The translations under genes and the position numbers were made by a program. DNA of 64,000 bases from UBA1429 sp964482225 (GTDB lineage Bacteria > Chloroflexota > Anaerolineae > UBA1429). This document shows, piece by piece, positions 58,904 through 64,000 of this stretch (the stretch's first letter is position 1; each line of letters opens with the position of its first letter). The stretch spans positions 100,603 to 164,602 of the forward strand of contig CAYZWT010000003.1 in NCBI GenBank assembly GCA_964482225.1, in the 5' to 3' direction. The notes beneath the pieces are model-generated. The model saw nothing but the letters and a program-made list of their open reading frames with translations, was not told the origin of the DNA and did not search any database.

Positions 58904-61245
<2,342 letters not shown>

Positions 61246-61360
61246 TATCTCCTCCAGGGCGGTCTTCGAGTCGTTCCTGGGACCTAGTATACCGCGTGAG
61301 GGCTGTCAAAAGCTGTCACAAGGTGGCGGAAAGCTACCAACACCGAGGCGCGATGCGAAA

Positions 61361-61386
61361 GGAGAGAGAGCCGAGGCTCTCTCTCC
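61361..61386 (-). terminator. Hairpin after the DUF4013 gene
   Basis: 12-bp perfect arms (GGAGAGAGAGCC and complement) almost without loop, 28 bases after the DUF4013 stop and before the mevalonate operon on the same strand. Confidence 0.65.
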
Positions 61387-61414
61387 TGTGGAGACGGTCG
61401 GGACCGACAGGGGC

Positions 61415-62101
61415 CTAGAAGGCGGGTTCGTCCTTCTGGCCGGGTAGGAACGCATCCAGGGTCGTGGGCGGATGGGCCTCTGCCGCTACCTGGCCGTAGG
61501 CATGCATACCGACGAGGGTGCCGTAGAACGATGTAAAGATCACGCCTACGATGCACAGGATCGTGCCCAGGCCGCTGACGAGGCTGGCGATGATCATGGT
61601 GAGGATCGCCATGCCATATGCGCCCAAGTTGCCGCTGATCAGCGCCCAGATCTCGCCAAAGCGGAAAAAGGCGCCAAACTCGTCTGTGGTGGCGTACTGA
61701 ATCGTGGCGGCCGGCATCCACAAGGCCATCGCGATGCCCCAGAGTACGCTGAGGCACTGGACGCCAAAGAAACAGGTGGCGCCCACACCGCTCAGGTTGC
61801 CATATTGGTCGGAAGAAATCGCGCCGATGATCGCGCCAACGCCGCTCAGAAGGATGACCGGCAGCGCATAGATCACGCCCGCGATAGCGATCATCAAGCC
61901 TCTGACAAAGTCGCCGCCCCAATCGTCCCATTCGGGGAGGGGCTTTTCCTCGCCCCGCGCGACGTTCCTGAGGGCGCGCAGGCCATAGCCCGCCGCGATC
62001 AGGTTGACGACGGGGATAATGGTCACGATACCCCCGATGAGGATCTTTTTGATCCAGTTCTCGTCATCGAATACGTAGGTAAACGCCTTGCCGATGTCCA
62101 T
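61415..62101 (-). CDS. DUF4013 membrane protein
   Basis: 228 residues, about five hydrophobic segments. FDDENWIKKILIGGIVTIIPVVNLIAAGYGLRALRNVARG and LPEWDDWGGDFVRGL are characteristic of DUF4013, as is the central FGEIWALISGNLGAYGMAIL. No enzymatic motif; role unknown. GGAGGG lies before the ATG. The -10 TATAAT at 62180-62175 is its probable promoter. Confidence 0.85.
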   Translation of the reverse strand: MDIGKAFTYVFDDENWIKKILIGGIVTIIPVVNLIAAGYGLRALRNVARGEEKPLPEWDDWGGDFVRGLMIAIAGVIYALPVILLSGVGAIIGAISSDQYGNLSGVGATCFFGVQCLSVLWGIAMALWMPAATIQYATTDEFGAFFRFGEIWALISGNLGAYGMAILTMIIASLVSGLGTILCIVGVIFTSFYGTLVGMHAYGQVAAEAHPPTTLDAFLPGQKDEPAF

Positions 62102-62174
62102 GGGACCCTCCTCGTGCGGCCGACGCTTGAACGCCGACCTGTCTGCTGATGCGATATGCCGCTACCTCGAACCC

Positions 62175-62203
62175 ATTATAACAGGCAGCCATCCGGTGCA
62201 CAA
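62175..62203 (-). promoter_or_regulatory. Putative promoter TTGTGC-17-TATAAT for the DUF4013 gene
   Basis: Minus strand -35 TTGTGC (62203-62198), 17-base spacer, perfect -10 TATAAT (62180-62175), start near 62168. Confidence 0.5.
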
Positions 62204-62232
62204 CCCAACTTTTTCCCCCCAGACCCAAGCCC

Positions 62233-62916
62233 CTACACCCCCAGCCACCTCCGCAGCAGGGCCAGCCCGCCCGCCTCCGCCAGGGCCAGCAGCGCGCCCC
62301 CGAACGCCAGGGCCGCCAGCCGCCTGCGCGAGAGCGTCCCCGGCTCGCCCCCCAGGACGATCGTCAGCAGCAGGGCATTGGCGCCTCCCAACAGCAGGGC
62401 TACCCCCAGCGTGGACCAGGCCGCGGCCAGGGCATAGGGCAGGCGGCCCCGCAGCAGCAACGCCGCCAACGCTGCCTGACACGCCAACAGCACCGCCAGC
62501 TCGCGAGGGCGCTGGATCACGCCACGCGGATCGCCCCGAGCGACCAGGACTTGGGCCGCTGCAGGCAGCAGTTCGATACCGGCGGCCAGCCCCAGGCCCA
62601 GGCCGGTAGCCAGGCGCAAGGCGTTGGTGGGCTCATAGAGCCACGGTCGCCCCAGCAACCCGAACAGGAACGAGTTCAGGCCGTCCAGCGCCCACCATGT
62701 GGCCAGGGCCGCCAGCGCCCCTTGCGCCCACCAGGGCGCAAACCCCGTGCGGCGACCCCGCCCCCAGGCCAGCAGGATCGCCAGGGCCAAGAACGCGCCG
62801 CCAAAGAGCCCCGTGCAGCGGGCGCACAAGGGCAGCGCTACGCCCTGGAAGCGCAACGCATGCTCGGGATACTGGTGGCAGACGCCGCTGAGCAGAAACT
62901 CGATCCATGCGGGCAT
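62233..62916 (-). CDS. DUF2085 membrane protein
   Basis: 227 residues. FLLSGVCHQYPEHAL and LPLCARCTGLFGGAFLAL near the N-terminus form the DUF2085 signature (CHQ...CARCTG), which may bind metal. About five hydrophobic segments follow, very Leu/Ala-rich. Function unknown in the whole family. It lies 69 bases from the upstream M55 peptidase gene on the same strand, so the two may be co-transcribed. Confidence 0.85.
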   Translation of the reverse strand: MPAWIEFLLSGVCHQYPEHALRFQGVALPLCARCTGLFGGAFLALAILLAWGRGRRTGFAPWWAQGALAALATWWALDGLNSFLFGLLGRPWLYEPTNALRLATGLGLGLAAGIELLPAAAQVLVARGDPRGVIQRPRELAVLLACQAALAALLLRGRLPYALAAAWSTLGVALLLGGANALLLTIVLGGEPGTLSRRRLAALAFGGALLALAEAGGLALLRRWLGV

Positions 62917-62985
62917 GGTGTGCGCTCGCCTCCCTCGCTCCGGTTACCATACGATCAGATGCGGCCCGAGTTGCGCTTTCCGGCG

Positions 62986-63780
62986 CTAGATGGGCAGGTC
63001 CTGCAGGCGCTCGGCGCGCTTGACAAAGGTCTGGGCGTCCACCTGGCAAAAGCCCTGGCGCAAGAGATGGTTCGCATCCGTGCGCCCCACGATGCGGATC
63101 TCTTGCTCGTAGGGCGGCCCTGGGATGACAAAGGGCGCGATCTCGCCCGGGTGGGCCGCTGCCAACGCTGCCGAAGCAGCGTCCGCCGCGGTATCGCGCA
63201 CCAGGTCGCGGGCGTCCTCGGGGGCCAGGTGCAGGGCGAGTTGCGGCCCCAGCCCGACCTTGACCTGGGCGCCATAGATGTTGGGGATCAGCGCCCGCGC
63301 CTCGGCCATCATCTTGTCGTCGCCGCTGACGAATACCGTGGGCACGCCCAGGCTGCCGGCCAGGGCGGCGCGACAGCCAAACTCGCCCAGCTCCAGGCCG
63401 TTGATTTTGAACCAACCGTAGCCTTGGGACGAGTAGGTGTGGGCCAGGTTGCCGTTGAGGGTGCCCGCCCTGGCGTGCTGGCCGAGAAAGAACACGGCGT
63501 CGAACGAGCTGTCCAGAAAGGCGGGCGGCTCGATGGGGCCGCGATTGAGCAGCAGCGCGCCGCGCGGGAAACGCTCCACGTCAATGGCGCCCGGTCCGTG
63601 GGCGTCCCAGACCCAGATCTCGGCGTCGGCCTCCACCGCCTGGATGCCCGCCACACAGGCGCGCAGCTCCTCTGTCATCAGGCGGCTGGCCTGGGCGTAA
63701 CCGGGCTGGTCGCTGCCGGTCTGATCCCAGCGCGCCACCCCTGCAATGCCCTCCAAATCGGTGATGAGATAGATCTTCAT
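62986..63780 (-). CDS. M55-family peptidase (D-aminopeptidase DppA-like)
   Basis: 264 residues. TDLEGIAGVARWDQ (zinc ligands Asp and Glu near 8-10), VWDAHGPGAID (near 58), FFLGQHARAGT (His near 100) and HTYSSQGYGWFKING are M55 motifs. DppA is a decameric zinc D-aminopeptidase that removes D-Ala from peptides released from cell wall. CTVSGDDK is the usual late motif, here FVSGDDKMMAEA. The partial gene upstream is an Ldh-family dehydrogenase 58 bases away. Confidence 0.88.
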   Translation of the reverse strand: MKIYLITDLEGIAGVARWDQTGSDQPGYAQASRLMTEELRACVAGIQAVEADAEIWVWDAHGPGAIDVERFPRGALLLNRGPIEPPAFLDSSFDAVFFLGQHARAGTLNGNLAHTYSSQGYGWFKINGLELGEFGCRAALAGSLGVPTVFVSGDDKMMAEARALIPNIYGAQVKVGLGPQLALHLAPEDARDLVRDTAADAASAALAAAHPGEIAPFVIPGPPYEQEIRIVGRTDANHLLRQGFCQVDAQTFVKRAERLQDLPI

Positions 63781-63838
63781 CTGTAACCTCCCTCATATGC
63801 TGATACAGACGAGCCTCGCACAGAAAGGTGCATGTTGC

Positions 63839-64000
63839 CTATTGCTCGTTCATGACGGTGTAGCCGTGGCGCTGGCCTGCGGCAACGATGCGTTCCCAGG
63901 CGGCCTCGGGCACCTCGATGCCATCGCGCAGGCGCTGCTCGCGGGTGCGCCATTCCATTTCGCCGGGGACCAGGATCTCGGTGACGCCAGGCGCCTTGCG
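63839..64000 (-). CDS. Ldh-family (malate/L-lactate/ureidoglycolate) dehydrogenase, C-terminal fragment
   Basis: The last 53 codons only; the gene continues beyond the right edge. The tail reads VTEILVPGEMEWRTREQRLRDG and ends near RHGYTVMNEQ. The ILVPGE-x-E-xx-R-xxxR-xx-GI pattern is the usual C-terminal end of the Ldh_2 family of NAD(P)-dependent 2-hydroxyacid dehydrogenases. Substrate cannot be told. It may be in one transcript with the M55 peptidase. Confidence 0.65.
   Translation of the reverse strand, partial: RKAPGVTEILVPGEMEWRTREQRLRDGIEVPEAAWERIVAAGQRHGYTVMNEQ

Overview
The window is GC-rich bacterial DNA, densely packed with genes in short operons (4-base ATGA overlaps, GGAGG-type ribosome sites) and with sigma-70-like promoters of the TTGNCN-17-TANNNT type. 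The gene content points to a Chloroflexota bacterium, probably an anaerobic or facultative, Anaerolineae-like lineage. Supporting signs are a DUF2089 regulator, Thr/Pro-rich surface proteins, an archaeal-type aspartyl-tRNA synthetase, an archaeal-type thiolase/DUF35/HMG-CoA synthase set with class II HMG-CoA reductase, split archaeal-type glutamate synthase, Ni-CO dehydrogenase and an aldehyde:ferredoxin oxidoreductase. The assignment is an inference from content; no rRNA or tRNA gene was seen.

Layout. 1-7407 (minus): a nitrogen operon with glutamate synthase in separate pieces (FMN subunit, CooF-like ferredoxin, FAD reductase, amidotransferase, GXGXG subunit), then nadE, carA and the start of carB. 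Its leader carries an attenuator-like hairpin. 7688-13900: recJ, a DUF4870 protein, fmt-lipB, a PfkB sugar kinase and a cation/proton antiporter. 14339-18388 (plus): a poly-gamma-glutamate hydrolase-like protein, an AIM24 protein and hypCDE, with a decayed duplicate of the hypE start between hypD and hypE. 18423-24231: an MFS exporter, an Old Yellow Enzyme, and an operon of DUF2089 regulator, pentapeptide-repeat protein and MFS exporter behind a near-consensus promoter. 24516-31000: AOR, a GNAT enzyme, a Gfo/Idh oxidoreductase, a hydrolase and AspRS. 31182-36688: sugar/sugar-acid catabolism (TIM-barrel isomerase, enolase-superfamily dehydratase, two SDRs, a DapA-like enzyme). 36705-43775: maf, an atypical thioredoxin-reductase-like protein, a MarR regulator with a heterodimeric ABC exporter, and an Acr3 arsenite pump. 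43951-50406: a lipoprotein, the CO dehydrogenase operon (cooS, cooF-like, FAD reductase) and a divergent FAH-family gene sharing a CRP/FNR-like site. 50482-64000: a small unknown protein, a large GT-C-type membrane protein, pyrimidine-nucleoside phosphorylase, a helix-hairpin-helix membrane protein, the upper mevalonate operon, three membrane or peptidase genes and the end of an Ldh-family dehydrogenase.

How it fits together. Low-potential electron chemistry recurs: CO dehydrogenase with a ferredoxin and FAD reductase, the same ferredoxin/reductase pair reused in glutamate synthase, AOR, and a thioredoxin reductase without the NADPH motifs. Nickel-enzyme maturation genes (hypCDE) are present without hydrogenase genes. 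The most notable non-textbook signals are: a CRP/FNR-type dyad placed exactly at -41.5 of the predicted cooS promoter and -71.5 of the divergent one; a pentapeptide helix whose coils carry an Arg column then a seven-His column; the attenuator-like leader of the glutamate synthase operon; the duplicated hypE start; and a 124-bp MITE-like element with 22-bp perfect inverted ends.
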